From Alcaligenaceae bacterium (GTDB lineage: Bacteria; Pseudomonadota; Gammaproteobacteria; Burkholderiales; Burkholderiaceae_B), in contig JAUNUJ010000004.1 of NCBI GenBank assembly GCA_030538235.1, positions 62,001 to 126,000 on the forward strand: 64,000 nt of DNA. The letters run 5' to 3'. A program made the translations under genes and the position numbers. Shown here piece by piece: positions 1 to 8,018 of the stretch. The notes beneath the pieces are model-generated. The model saw only the letters and a list, made by a program, of their open reading frames with translations, made no database searches and had not been told where the DNA came from. Numbering within the stretch: the stretch's first letter is position 1; each line of letters opens with the position of its first letter.

Positions 1-127
1 CATCTTTGTAAAAACGCCAATCGCCTAAAGAATCCCGATGATTTTTAATAAATACACTGTCATCAGAAAAACTCACCTCAGGCACCGCTTTAGGTCGCTT
101 TTTCTTTTCCATTCCTAATAAACTCAT
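1..127 (-). CDS. Unidentified protein, N-terminal part only (cut by window edge)
   Basis: An ATG at 127 on the minus strand opens a frame that stays open for 42 codons to the window edge. The visible part starts MSLLGMEKKKRPKAVPEVSF and is basic, then polar, with no signal peptide or membrane segment. A second ATG lies five codons in and could be the true start. It is divergent from the DUF2069 gene. I do not recognise the family, and the bulk of the protein is outside the window. Confidence 0.5.
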   Translation of the reverse strand, partial: MSLLGMEKKKRPKAVPEVSFSDDSVFIKNHRDSLGDWRFYKD

Positions 128-229
128 GATCAGCTCTCAATTTTTTGTCATTCTTCAAGTAAATAGCGCTAGCTAAGCGCCCTTATCGCTCAGCCTTAAA
201 AAATATAGCATACAATAGTTAGTTCGTTT

Positions 230-631
230 ATGACAGTCTTAACGCTTATGCCTACGGTACCTTTAAACCCTCTTTATCGATATATTGCCTTTGCTGCCAC
301 GGTCTTACTCATCGTCCTTTGTGTGCTCTGGGAGTGGGTGCTTGATCCGGTGGTGCCGGGTGGTACCTTGTTTGCCTTAAAGGCACTACCCCTAGTGTTT
401 CCTCTCTATGGTTTATGGCGCGGTAATTTATATACTATGCAATGGACATCGATGCTAGTGTTACTCTATCTGATGGAGGGGGTCGTGCGTTGGTATACGG
501 ATGGTACGATTTTTTCACGGCAATTAGCGATGGCAGAAGCCTTACTCGCCATGATCGTGTTTTACGCCTCTATCATGTATGTGCGTCCCGCCAAGCAGAT
601 CGCTAAACAACGCAAAAAAGCTGGCAAATAA
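230..631 (+). CDS. DUF2069 family inner-membrane protein
   Basis: A 133-residue protein with about four hydrophobic segments and a basic C-terminal tail (QIAKQRKKAGK). The conserved core of the DUF2069 (COG3308) family is visible: a WEW-x-LDPVVPGG motif, FALKALPL, GLWRGNLYT, QW, and LMEGVVRWYTDG. The length fits the family. No function is established; it is an integral inner-membrane protein. No clear Shine-Dalgarno sequence precedes the ATG, and a second Met at codon 7 is possible. A TACAAT at 211-216 could be a -10 box. It ends 19 bases before selO and probably shares its transcript. Confidence 0.8.
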   Translation: MTVLTLMPTVPLNPLYRYIAFAATVLLIVLCVLWEWVLDPVVPGGTLFALKALPLVFPLYGLWRGNLYTMQWTSMLVLLYLMEGVVRWYTDGTIFSRQLAMAEALLAMIVFYASIMYVRPAKQIAKQRKKAGK

Positions 632-650
632 AATCTAAACTTTAGTTACT

Positions 651-2120
651 ATGAAATCGCTCAATATCACTAACACCTTTGCTGAACTGTCACCTGAGTT
701 TTATACCCGTCTCGAGATGCAGGGCTTAAAACACGAGGTCAAACTACTGAGTGTCAATCCACGAGTGGCAGAGCTTTTGGGGATTAGTCAGAAAACTTGG
801 GAAAGTCAAGAGTTTTTAGAGATTATGTCCGGACAGACCGATTTACCGGGTGGTGTTACCTTGTCAGCTGTTTATAGTGGTCACCAGTTTGGTGTCTGGG
901 CCGGTCAATTAGGTGATGGTCGTGCTCATTTATTAGGGGCGATTCAGACAGACACTGTAGATCATGCTTGGGAAATTCAGCTAAAAGGCGCCGGTTTGAC
1001 CCCGTATTCGCGTATGGGCGATGGTCGAGCGGTACTGCGTTCGAGCATCCGTGATTATTTAGCCAGTGCCGCCATGGATGGTTTAAATATTCCCACCACC
1101 TTGGCCCTGAGTATTACCATGTCAGAGGACCGCGTCCGCCGTGAACGGGTAGAAACAGCGGCCATTGTTGCACGCGTTGCGCCTAGTTTCGTGCGTTTCG
1201 GTTCGTTTCAACATTGGTACGCCAATCAACGACCGGACTTACTGCGTGAATTATTCGATTATGTTTGTGAGCATTTCTTTGCCGATCAATTAAAAAAAGA
1301 ATACCAAAACATTAAAGATAAGATACTGGATTTCTTATCAATTGTGACAAGAAAAACCGCGCATTTAATGGCTCATTGGCAAAGTGTGGGCTTTGTTCAT
1401 GGTGTCATGAATACAGATAATATGTCGGTGTTAGGACTTACTATTGATTATGGTCCTTATGGTTTTATGGAAAATTTTTATCCTAATTGGGTGATTAACC
1501 ATAGTGATCATGGCGGTCGTTATGCTTTTAGTCAACAGGTTAATGTTGCGCTCTGGAATCTGCATCAATTTGCCAATAGCTTTACGCTGCTCGGTCTTGA
1601 AGAAGATGATTTACGAGCGGTGCTGGATAACTACGCAGATTATTTTTACGATAAGTTTTTTGATATTCACGCCCAAAAACTCGGTGTTAAGGAATTAACT
1701 TCTGAGGATGACGAGCTTTTCAATGATTTTTGGACGCTGCTCGCTGAGCAGGCAGCGGATTTTACTTTGAGTTTTAGGCGTCTGGCTGATATTGATACGG
1801 ATGAAGAGCATTGGTTAAGCTTATTTAATCGTCCTGAACAGGCCAAAGCTTGGTTGACGCGTTATAAGCGCCGATTAGAACAAGACGCACTCTGCACAGC
1901 AGATCGTAAATCACTAATGAATCGTATCAATCCCCTGTATACCTTGCGAACTTATATGGCGCAAGAAGCAATTGATGATGCGCAAAATGGCTCAGCCGAA
2001 CGCTTGGACTTTATGCTCAAAATTTTGCAGAGTCCATTTGTTGAGCATCCGGGGGCAGAGCGTTATGCTGAGCCAAGTCCCTTTGAAAAACAAAATATGA
2101 TGCTGAGTTGTTCATCTTAA
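651..2120 (+). CDS. selO: SelO (YdiU/UPF0061) protein adenylyltransferase
   Basis: A 489-residue pseudokinase-fold enzyme that transfers AMP from ATP to Ser/Thr/Tyr hydroxyls of target proteins; in E. coli SelO is tied to redox and oxidative-stress responses. Family motifs are present: SGHQFGVWAGQLGDGRAHLLG, GDGRAVLRSSIRDYLAS, IPTTLALS, the catalytic NTDNMSVLGLTIDYGPYGF and a late LYTLRTY. The last residues are SCSS, so a cysteine sits third from the end, where eukaryotic SelO carries selenocysteine. Length is close to the 478 residues of E. coli YdiU. It lies downstream of the DUF2069 gene and 64 bases before aroC. Confidence 0.93.
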   Translation: MKSLNITNTFAELSPEFYTRLEMQGLKHEVKLLSVNPRVAELLGISQKTWESQEFLEIMSGQTDLPGGVTLSAVYSGHQFGVWAGQLGDGRAHLLGAIQTDTVDHAWEIQLKGAGLTPYSRMGDGRAVLRSSIRDYLASAAMDGLNIPTTLALSITMSEDRVRRERVETAAIVARVAPSFVRFGSFQHWYANQRPDLLRELFDYVCEHFFADQLKKEYQNIKDKILDFLSIVTRKTAHLMAHWQSVGFVHGVMNTDNMSVLGLTIDYGPYGFMENFYPNWVINHSDHGGRYAFSQQVNVALWNLHQFANSFTLLGLEEDDLRAVLDNYADYFYDKFFDIHAQKLGVKELTSEDDELFNDFWTLLAEQAADFTLSFRRLADIDTDEEHWLSLFNRPEQAKAWLTRYKRRLEQDALCTADRKSLMNRINPLYTLRTYMAQEAIDDAQNGSAERLDFMLKILQSPFVEHPGAERYAEPSPFEKQNMMLSCSS

Positions 2121-2184
2121 ACAATGCTATCTTCAGTATAATAATTAGCTTACATAGTTTTTAATTTTTTGCACAGGAAGTTGA

Positions 2185-3258
2185 ATGGCTGGTAATACAC
2201 TTGGTCGTCTATTTACAGTAACAAACTTTGGTGAATCTCATGGCCCAGCTATCGGCTGTGTGATTGATGGTTGTCCACCGGGCATTGCGCTAACTGAAGC
2301 GGATATTCAATTCGATTTAGATCGTCGTCGTCCAGGCACCTCGCGTCATGTAACTCAACGCCAAGAGCCGGATCAAGTCGAGATTTTATCGGGTGTTTAT
2401 GAGGGTAAAACCACGGGTACACCCATCGCCTTATTAATCCGTAATCAGGATCAGCGCAGCAAGGACTATGCCAATATCACTGACAGTTTCAGACCGGGTC
2501 ATGCAGATTATAGCTATTGGAAGAAATACGGCATCCGAGATCCTCGCGGTGGCGGCCGTTCTTCAGCGCGCCTGACAGCGCCAACGGTGGCAGCTGGTGC
2601 GGTGGCTAAAAAGTGTTTAGCGTTGCGCTATGGAACTAGGATTCGTGCTTATATGAGTCAATTAGGTCCTATTCAAATCCCTTTCCACAGCTGGGATGAG
2701 GTGCCTAATAATCCATTTTTCGCTCCCAATGCCGAGATTATTGCTGAGCTCGAAGCGTTTATGGACCAGTTGCGACGTGATGGTGACTCGATTGGTGCGC
2801 GTATTGAGGTGGTAGCAGAAAATGTCCCTGCCGGTTTGGGTGAGCCGATTTACGATCGTCTGGATTCTGATATTGCTCACGTTATGATGGGTCTCAACGC
2901 TGTCAAAGCAGTGGCTATTGGCGCCGGTTTTGAGTGCGTCAGTCAGCGTGGTTCAGAACATGGTGACGAGATTACGCCCGAGGGCTTCTTGACGAATCAT
3001 GCCGGCGGCATCTTGGGTGGCATCTCTAGTGGTCAGGATATCACCGTGTCTTTGGCCATCAAACCGACATCAAGCATTCGCGTAGAGCGTCGCTCAGTCA
3101 ATACCGAAAATACGCCGATTATGGTGCAAACCTTGGGACGACATGATCCCTGTGTTGGTATCCGTGCCGCACCGATTGCTGAAGCCTTATTAGCTTTGAC
3201 ATTGATGGATCATAGTTTGCGTCAATCCGCTTATGACGAATACAAAAGCAATCGCTAA
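2185..3258 (+). CDS. aroC: Chorismate synthase
   Basis: A cytosolic, reduced-FMN-dependent enzyme that converts 5-enolpyruvylshikimate 3-phosphate to chorismate, the last common step of aromatic biosynthesis. At 357 residues it is of full length. The N-terminal signature ([18 protein letters not shown]), the central [22 protein letters not shown] and the C-terminal [24 protein letters not shown] block are all intact. The start is well placed behind AGGAAG, seven bases upstream. The adjacent genes (selO upstream, ridA downstream) are unrelated to the pathway. No clear terminator follows before the ridA promoter. Confidence 0.97.
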   Translation: MAGNTLGRLFTVTNFGESHGPAIGCVIDGCPPGIALTEADIQFDLDRRRPGTSRHVTQRQEPDQVEILSGVYEGKTTGTPIALLIRNQDQRSKDYANITDSFRPGHADYSYWKKYGIRDPRGGGRSSARLTAPTVAAGAVAKKCLALRYGTRIRAYMSQLGPIQIPFHSWDEVPNNPFFAPNAEIIAELEAFMDQLRRDGDSIGARIEVVAENVPAGLGEPIYDRLDSDIAHVMMGLNAVKAVAIGAGFECVSQRGSEHGDEITPEGFLTNHAGGILGGISSGQDITVSLAIKPTSSIRVERRSVNTENTPIMVQTLGRHDPCVGIRAAPIAEALLALTLMDHSLRQSAYDEYKSNR

Positions 3259-3287
3259 TTAAATTTGATACAATTTTACTAATTAAT

Positions 3288-3316
3288 TTGATTTGTCTAT
3301 AGACTATTTCTATAGA
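3288..3316 (+). promoter_or_regulatory. Putative sigma-70 promoter of ridA
   Basis: TTGATT (3288-3293) and TATAGA (3311-3316) are separated by exactly 17 bases in the AT-rich gap between aroC and ridA, about 45 bases upstream of the ridA start. The match to the sigma-70 consensus is reasonable but not perfect, and the call rests on spacing and position alone. Confidence 0.45.
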
Positions 3317-3362
3317 GGCTATCACATCACGATTTTTAACACCAGATCTCATAGGGAATAGT

Positions 3363-3755
3363 ATGACTAAAAAAATCGTCTTTTCTGACAAAGCACCGGC
3401 CGCTTTAGGTCCTTATTCACAAGCCGTCATTAGCACAGCCAACACCACTGTGTTTATTTCAGGTCAATTAGGTCTAAATCCCGAAAGCGGTGAGTTGGTA
3501 TCTACACAATTTGAAGAGCAAGTTAGACAGTCCATGGCTAATTTAAAGGCGGTAATTGAGGCGGCTGGCGGTAGTATGGAGGATATTGTTCGCGTGGGTC
3601 TCTACTTGACGGATCTGAATAACTTCGGTATTGCCAATAGTGTGATGCAAGAACTATTTCCTGAACCTTATCCGGCGCGTTCTACTATTGAAGTATCGGC
3701 ACTGCCTAAAGGCGCCCAATTTGAAATTGACGCAGTCCTAGCCTTAAACAAGTAA
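3363..3755 (+). CDS. ridA: RidA family enamine/imine deaminase
   Basis: A 130-residue YjgF/YER057c/UK114-family protein that hydrolyses reactive enamine/imine intermediates of PLP enzymes to 2-keto acids and ammonia, so protecting other PLP enzymes. Visible motifs are APAALGPYSQAV, ISGQLGLNPESGELV, QSMANLKAVIEAAG and the signature PARSTIEVSALPKGAQFEIDAV; the arginine in PARST is the substrate-carboxylate ligand in RidA proper. The start follows AGGGAA at good spacing. It has its own putative promoter and ends 82 bases before recG. Confidence 0.93.
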   Translation: MTKKIVFSDKAPAALGPYSQAVISTANTTVFISGQLGLNPESGELVSTQFEEQVRQSMANLKAVIEAAGGSMEDIVRVGLYLTDLNNFGIANSVMQELFPEPYPARSTIEVSALPKGAQFEIDAVLALNK

Positions 3756-3775
3756 TTTAACTTGTTGTCGGATTA

Positions 3776-3816
3776 AATCTGAAGCTTTTGTCGTCCTGTG
3801 ATCAGAGCTTCAGATT
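3776..3816 (+). terminator. Inverted repeat between ridA and recG, possible terminator
   Basis: An 11-base perfect stem, AATCTGAAGCT (3776-3786) and AGCTTCAGATT (3806-3816), with a 19-base loop. A run of five T follows only at 3827-3831, so it is not a textbook intrinsic terminator. It may end ridA transcripts or act as a leader structure or operator for recG, which starts about 20 bases later. Confidence 0.45.
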
Positions 3817-3837
3817 CAGCGATTACTTTTTGTGGTT

Positions 3838-5949
3838 ATGATGCCTAGTAGTAAAAAGCCCACTTTAACAGCAACAGATAAAAAGTTGCATGCTCTTGGC
3901 TTAGTTGAGCCAATGGACTTTATTTTGCACATACCACTACGCTACGAAGATCATAGTCGCATCCATCAAATTTCAGAACTTGCCCCCGGTATGAAGGCTC
4001 AACTTGAGGGTACAGTCTCCTCGATACAAGTGGTGATGCGTGGTCGTAAGCAGTTGAGCGCAACTTTCAATGACCAAAGCGGCTCGATTCAGTTACGTTG
4101 GTTAAATTTTTATCCTAGTCAAAAAACCGTCTTAGAGAAAAAGGGTCTTTTCAGAATTCGTGGTGAGATTCGCGGTAGCTTCCAGTGGGGTCTAGAAATG
4201 ATTCATCCCAAAATGTTGAAAGCAGGGGAGAGCTTGGGTGATAGTTTAGTACCCATCTATCCCACAACCGCCGGTTTGTCTCAGGAAGTGCTGAGTGCGC
4301 ATATTCAAAAGCATTTAAAGAATTGTGTTTTACAAGAAACACTGTCTGATGAAATTCGTCAGCGCTATGAACTGATGGAAATTAATCAGGCGATTCAGAT
4401 ATTACATCAACCGCCCTTAGGCACAGATATTGAGTCACTCGAACACAGATATCATCCAGCTTGGGAGCGTTTAAAGTTTGATGAAATGTTGGCCCAACAA
4501 ATTGCCATGTTTTTAGCTCGACAAAAACGCAGCGCATTAAAAGCTTATGCTGTGTCAACGCAAAAAGGTGATTTGTACCAGCAGGTGTTGGATCGCTTCT
4601 CCTTTCAATTAACTGCGGCACAAGTGCGGGTGTTGGCTGAGATTGATAGTGATTTGCAAAGAGACTTCCCGATGCATCGTTTGATTCAAGGCGATGTTGG
4701 TAGCGGTAAAACAATTGTGGCCGCATTGGCAGCGACGTCTGTTTTAGAACAAGGTTTACAAGTTGCCTTGATGGCACCGACTGAGATTTTAGCCGAACAG
4801 CATTATCGTAAAATTTGTCAATGGCTTGAGGGTTCAGGTGTTACGGTGTATTGGTTAAGTAGTAGTGTAAAGAGCAAGGAAAAGCGTGAAACCTATGAGG
4901 CAATCGCCAATGGTCAAGCAAAGTTCATTATCGGGACCCAAGCGTTAATTCAAAAGGACGTCCGTTTTCAACAATTGGGTCTAGTCATTGTTGATGAACA
5001 ACATCGATTCGGTGTGGGTCAGCGCTTGAGTTTAAGTGAAAAAGGTGTGTTCAACGAAGAGGTTGCGGAGACTGTCGAGATCCAAGAAAATCTCAAGATG
5101 GATTTATTACAGCCAGCAGCAATTATCTATCCTCATCAGTTAAATATGAGTGCCACACCCATTCCTCGTACTTTAGCGATGACCTTTTTATCTGATTTAG
5201 ATGTCTCGGTGATTGATGAATTACCACCGGGTCGACAAGCGGTAGAAACTAAATTGCTCGATAATAAACGCCGTGATGAGTTGATTTCTTTAATTGAAAG
5301 CGCTTGCCATCAAGGCAAACAGGTTTACTGGGTTTGTCCCTTAGTCGAGGAGAGTGAAGCCTTACAGCTACAAACGGCAGAGGAAACCTACGACCGTCTT
5401 TCTGCTGAATTAGATGGGGTTAGGGTCGCTTTGGTTCATGGGCGTTTAAAAAGTGAGGAAAAAAATCAGATCATGGCTGATTTCCAAGCCCATCACATCG
5501 ATGTGTTAGTGGCGACCACCGTGATTGAGGTCGGGGTAGATGTCCCTAATGCCAATATTATGGTGATTGAACACGCAGAACGTTTTGGTTTGGCCCAGTT
5601 ACATCAATTGCGAGGTCGAGTCGGTCGCGGTCAGGACAAGGCCATTTGCCTGTTGCTGTATCAACAACCCCTATCAGAACTAGCCAAACAGCGCTTAAAG
5701 GCAATGTATGAAACCACTGACGGTTTTGAAATTGCTAGACGCGATTTAGAACAACGGGGTCCAGGAGAGTTTTTAGGTTTAAAGCAATCCGGTACCAGTT
5801 TGACCCGCTTTATTAATATTGACGAAGACGTCGCAATTGTAGAAGAGGCCAGAGCTTTCGCACCGCAATTTATCAAAGACAATCCGGCAATGGCAGTTGA
5901 ACATCAACGTCGTTGGGTCGGCATGAGCGCGGATTATCTACGCTCCTAA
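3838..5949 (+). CDS. recG: ATP-dependent DNA helicase RecG
   Basis: A branch-migration helicase that remodels stalled replication forks and Holliday junctions. The wedge/OB part (about residues 15-150) includes MDFILHIPLRYEDHSR. The helicase core has Walker A GDVGSGKT, the DEQH box in VIVDEQHRFGVGQR, SATPIPRTLAMT, the TTVIEVGVDVPNA block, the RGRVGRG motif and the C-terminal RDLEQRGPGEFLG. At 703 residues it matches the usual length. The frame opens at GTG 3832, but ATG 3838 (or 3841) is preferred. It lies 26 bases upstream of oxyR; the recG-oxyR order is common in Burkholderiales. Confidence 0.96.
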   Translation: MMPSSKKPTLTATDKKLHALGLVEPMDFILHIPLRYEDHSRIHQISELAPGMKAQLEGTVSSIQVVMRGRKQLSATFNDQSGSIQLRWLNFYPSQKTVLEKKGLFRIRGEIRGSFQWGLEMIHPKMLKAGESLGDSLVPIYPTTAGLSQEVLSAHIQKHLKNCVLQETLSDEIRQRYELMEINQAIQILHQPPLGTDIESLEHRYHPAWERLKFDEMLAQQIAMFLARQKRSALKAYAVSTQKGDLYQQVLDRFSFQLTAAQVRVLAEIDSDLQRDFPMHRLIQGDVGSGKTIVAALAATSVLEQGLQVALMAPTEILAEQHYRKICQWLEGSGVTVYWLSSSVKSKEKRETYEAIANGQAKFIIGTQALIQKDVRFQQLGLVIVDEQHRFGVGQRLSLSEKGVFNEEVAETVEIQENLKMDLLQPAAIIYPHQLNMSATPIPRTLAMTFLSDLDVSVIDELPPGRQAVETKLLDNKRRDELISLIESACHQGKQVYWVCPLVEESEALQLQTAEETYDRLSAELDGVRVALVHGRLKSEEKNQIMADFQAHHIDVLVATTVIEVGVDVPNANIMVIEHAERFGLAQLHQLRGRVGRGQDKAICLLLYQQPLSELAKQRLKAMYETTDGFEIARRDLEQRGPGEFLGLKQSGTSLTRFINIDEDVAIVEEARAFAPQFIKDNPAMAVEHQRRWVGMSADYLRS

Positions 5950-5975
5950 ACGTTTAATTAAAAAGGTTTATTTAT

Positions 5976-6923
5976 ATGACATTAACAGAATTAAGATATA
6001 TTGTGGCGGTGGCACGCGAACGTCATTTTGGTCGTGCGGCCGAAACTTGTTTTGTCAGTCAACCCACCTTATCGGTTGCCATTAAAAAACTGGAAGACGA
6101 GTTAGGAGTCATGATTTTTGAACGAGGGGGTAGTGAAGTCGGTATCACACCCATCGGTATGCAAATTATTAATCAAGCCCATAAAGTTTTGGAAGCCAGC
6201 TCAGAGCTAAAAGAAATTGCCAGACAAGGTCATGACCCCTTAACCGGTCCTTTAAAAGTCGGTGTGATTCATACAGTAGGGCCGTATTTGTTGCCCTATC
6301 TAATGCCCACGCATATGCAGCTCAATCCTAATATGCCCTTGGTTCTCCAAGAAAGCTTTACTGTCAGACTGGTGGAAATGCTACGTCAAGGAGAGATTGA
6401 TTGTGCGATTATGGCGATGCCGGTACCCGATAGCGGCCTAGATTTTCTGAGTCTCTATGAGGAAAAGTTTGTGCTGGCAGTACCGGCTGAACACCGTTGG
6501 GCCAAATTGAAACGTATCAGTATCGATGAGTTGAAAGATGAAACTATGTTGTTGCTTGGCAATGGTCATTGTTTCAGAGACCAAGTCCTTGAGGCATGTC
6601 CTGAAATGGCACCGTTTTCCTCTTCAATTGATGGCATTCAACGTTCCTTTGAAGGCTCTTCACTGGAGACTATACGCCATATGGTGGCATCCGGTTTAGG
6701 TATTACCTTATTGCCCGAAAGTGCTTTGTTGTTTGGTGACTATATCAAGCGACAGGAAAAAATTAAATATATTCTGATCGAAGAGCCTACGCCTTCGCGT
6801 GAGATTGTCCTAGTTTGGCGTAAAAGCTATACTCGCCAGGCCGCGATAAGGGCACTGGCAGAGTCGGTTGAAAAAGCTTGTTTACCTCTACTAGAGGACA
6901 GTGAATGTAACAGTAATAGCTAG
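5976..6923 (+). CDS. oxyR: Hydrogen-peroxide-sensing LysR-type regulator OxyR
   Basis: A 315-residue LysR-type activator of peroxide defence genes. The N-terminal winged helix-turn-helix (residues about 1-60) carries the LysR signature with RHFGRAAETCFVSQPTLS. In the sensor domain, NGHCFRDQVLEAC places cysteines at residues 199 and 208, the same numbers as the disulfide pair of E. coli OxyR, so peroxide sensing is probably intact. A further Cys is at 25 in the DNA-binding domain. It follows recG by 26 bases and converges on mrpG, with only one base between the two stop codons. Confidence 0.95.
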   Translation: MTLTELRYIVAVARERHFGRAAETCFVSQPTLSVAIKKLEDELGVMIFERGGSEVGITPIGMQIINQAHKVLEASSELKEIARQGHDPLTGPLKVGVIHTVGPYLLPYLMPTHMQLNPNMPLVLQESFTVRLVEMLRQGEIDCAIMAMPVPDSGLDFLSLYEEKFVLAVPAEHRWAKLKRISIDELKDETMLLLGNGHCFRDQVLEACPEMAPFSSSIDGIQRSFEGSSLETIRHMVASGLGITLLPESALLFGDYIKRQEKIKYILIEEPTPSREIVLVWRKSYTRQAAIRALAESVEKACLPLLEDSECNSNS

Positions 6924-6924
6924 T

Positions 6925-7251
6925 TTAGCTGTCATCACTGCCTTCACGCGCCTGTCTTAAAACATAGGAACGCATGAGTAAGGTCCATGAAATAGGCGAC
7001 GTCATAAAGATAAACACCACCACGAGCATTTCGTGGAAAAACAGGCGATCGCCTAGTACATAGGAAATCAGCATAGATGCGACCATTAGAAACCACAAAC
7101 CGAGACTGTTACCGAGTGTCGGGGCATGAATGCGTTTTCTAAAATACTGTAAATTAACTAGACCGAGATTGCCGATTAAAGTCACGATACCGCTAGAGAC
7201 AATTAAAATACTGGCAATAATTTCAATCCATAAAGGAATCTCAGGTGTCAT
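6925..7251 (-). CDS. mrpG: Mrp cation/proton antiporter subunit G
   Basis: A 108-residue membrane protein with three hydrophobic segments, the last and smallest subunit of the Mrp complex. The family pattern of an early helix followed by GxVTLIGNLGLVNL, then RIHAPTLGNSLGLWF and FIFMTSPISWTLLMRS is clear. Its start overlaps the mrpF stop by four bases (ATGA-type), which implies translational coupling. It ends one base short of the convergent oxyR stop, leaving no room for an ordinary terminator between the two genes. Confidence 0.9.
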   Translation of the reverse strand: MTPEIPLWIEIIASILIVSSGIVTLIGNLGLVNLQYFRKRIHAPTLGNSLGLWFLMVASMLISYVLGDRLFFHEMLVVVFIFMTSPISWTLLMRSYVLRQAREGSDDS

Positions 7252-7526
7252 GGCTCAATTACCTCACCACGTAATAAAAATTTGGCCATTGCCACTGTGG
7301 TGACAAAACCCAACAAAGCAATTAACAGACCAATATCATAATACCAAGAGGTACGAAATAAAATCCCCAAGGTAAAAACCAATAGCATGCAATTAACATA
7401 GGTCACATCAGCACTAAGGGTGCGATCCTGTGGCGTAGGGCCCTTAATGCCCCGATACAAAGTCATGCCATTACTTAAGGTAAAGCAGGCGATGGCAAAG
7501 TAGCAGGCAAAATCGAGTATGCTCAT
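7248..7526 (-). CDS. mrpF: Mrp cation/proton antiporter subunit F
   Basis: A 92-residue protein with three membrane segments. It shows the MrpF/PhaF pattern: YRGIKGPTPQDRTLSADV in the first loop, followed by two hydrophobic helices. The ATG shares one base with the mrpE stop codon (TAATG arrangement), and the 3' end overlaps mrpG, so it is tightly coupled within the operon. It is needed for assembly and activity of the antiporter complex in characterised systems. Its exact mechanistic role is not known. Confidence 0.9.
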   Translation of the reverse strand: MSILDFACYFAIACFTLSNGMTLYRGIKGPTPQDRTLSADVTYVNCMLLVFTLGILFRTSWYYDIGLLIALLGFVTTVAMAKFLLRGEVIEP

Positions 7527-8017
7527 TATTCAAAAATCTCCATCAACAAAGGCTCATAGCGCTGTTGTACGGTATGGTGCCATTCTTCTTCGGATTCCAG
7601 ACCGAAGACATGCAAGCGTAGGATATAGCCATTTTCAGTGAGACCGCTCCAAACGGTTCCGGGCACGTAGTTAATAATACAAGCCAATAAAGCAATGGCA
7701 TGTGGGTCTCTTAAACTAAGAGGGATATTGACAAAACCTGCGACCGGCTGATTATTAGGGGTCGCCTTGAGGGTTAACCACATCACCTGCATATTCGAGA
7801 GATAAATATCCTTTAACACGATAAAGAATAACTTAATCATCGCAAAAATACGTCTAGGATAAGCGCGATCAGGTCTTAAGCGTGTTGATAAAATAATTAG
7901 GCTAAAGGACAAGACAAAACCCAATGTCAATTGACCGAGACTTAAGCTACCGGTCAACATGATCCAAGCAATCAGTAGAGCGCAAGTCAAGGGAATCCAG
8001 AAGAATAAGCTTCTCAT
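7526..8017 (-). CDS. mrpE: Mrp cation/proton antiporter subunit E
   Basis: A 163-residue subunit with two N-terminal membrane helices (starting MRSLFFWIPLTCALLIAW) and a cytoplasmic C-terminal domain containing the family motif PGTVW in CIINYVPGTVWSGL. The open frame extends upstream to 8080, but the start at 8017 is chosen because AGGAGG stands eight bases before it, within the end of mrpD. Two bases lie between the 8019 end of mrpD and this start, and the stop overlaps the mrpF ATG by one base. Confidence 0.9.
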   Translation of the reverse strand: MRSLFFWIPLTCALLIAWIMLTGSLSLGQLTLGFVLSFSLIILSTRLRPDRAYPRRIFAMIKLFFIVLKDIYLSNMQVMWLTLKATPNNQPVAGFVNIPLSLRDPHAIALLACIINYVPGTVWSGLTENGYILRLHVFGLESEEEWHHTVQQRYEPLLMEIFE

Positions 8018-8018
8018 C

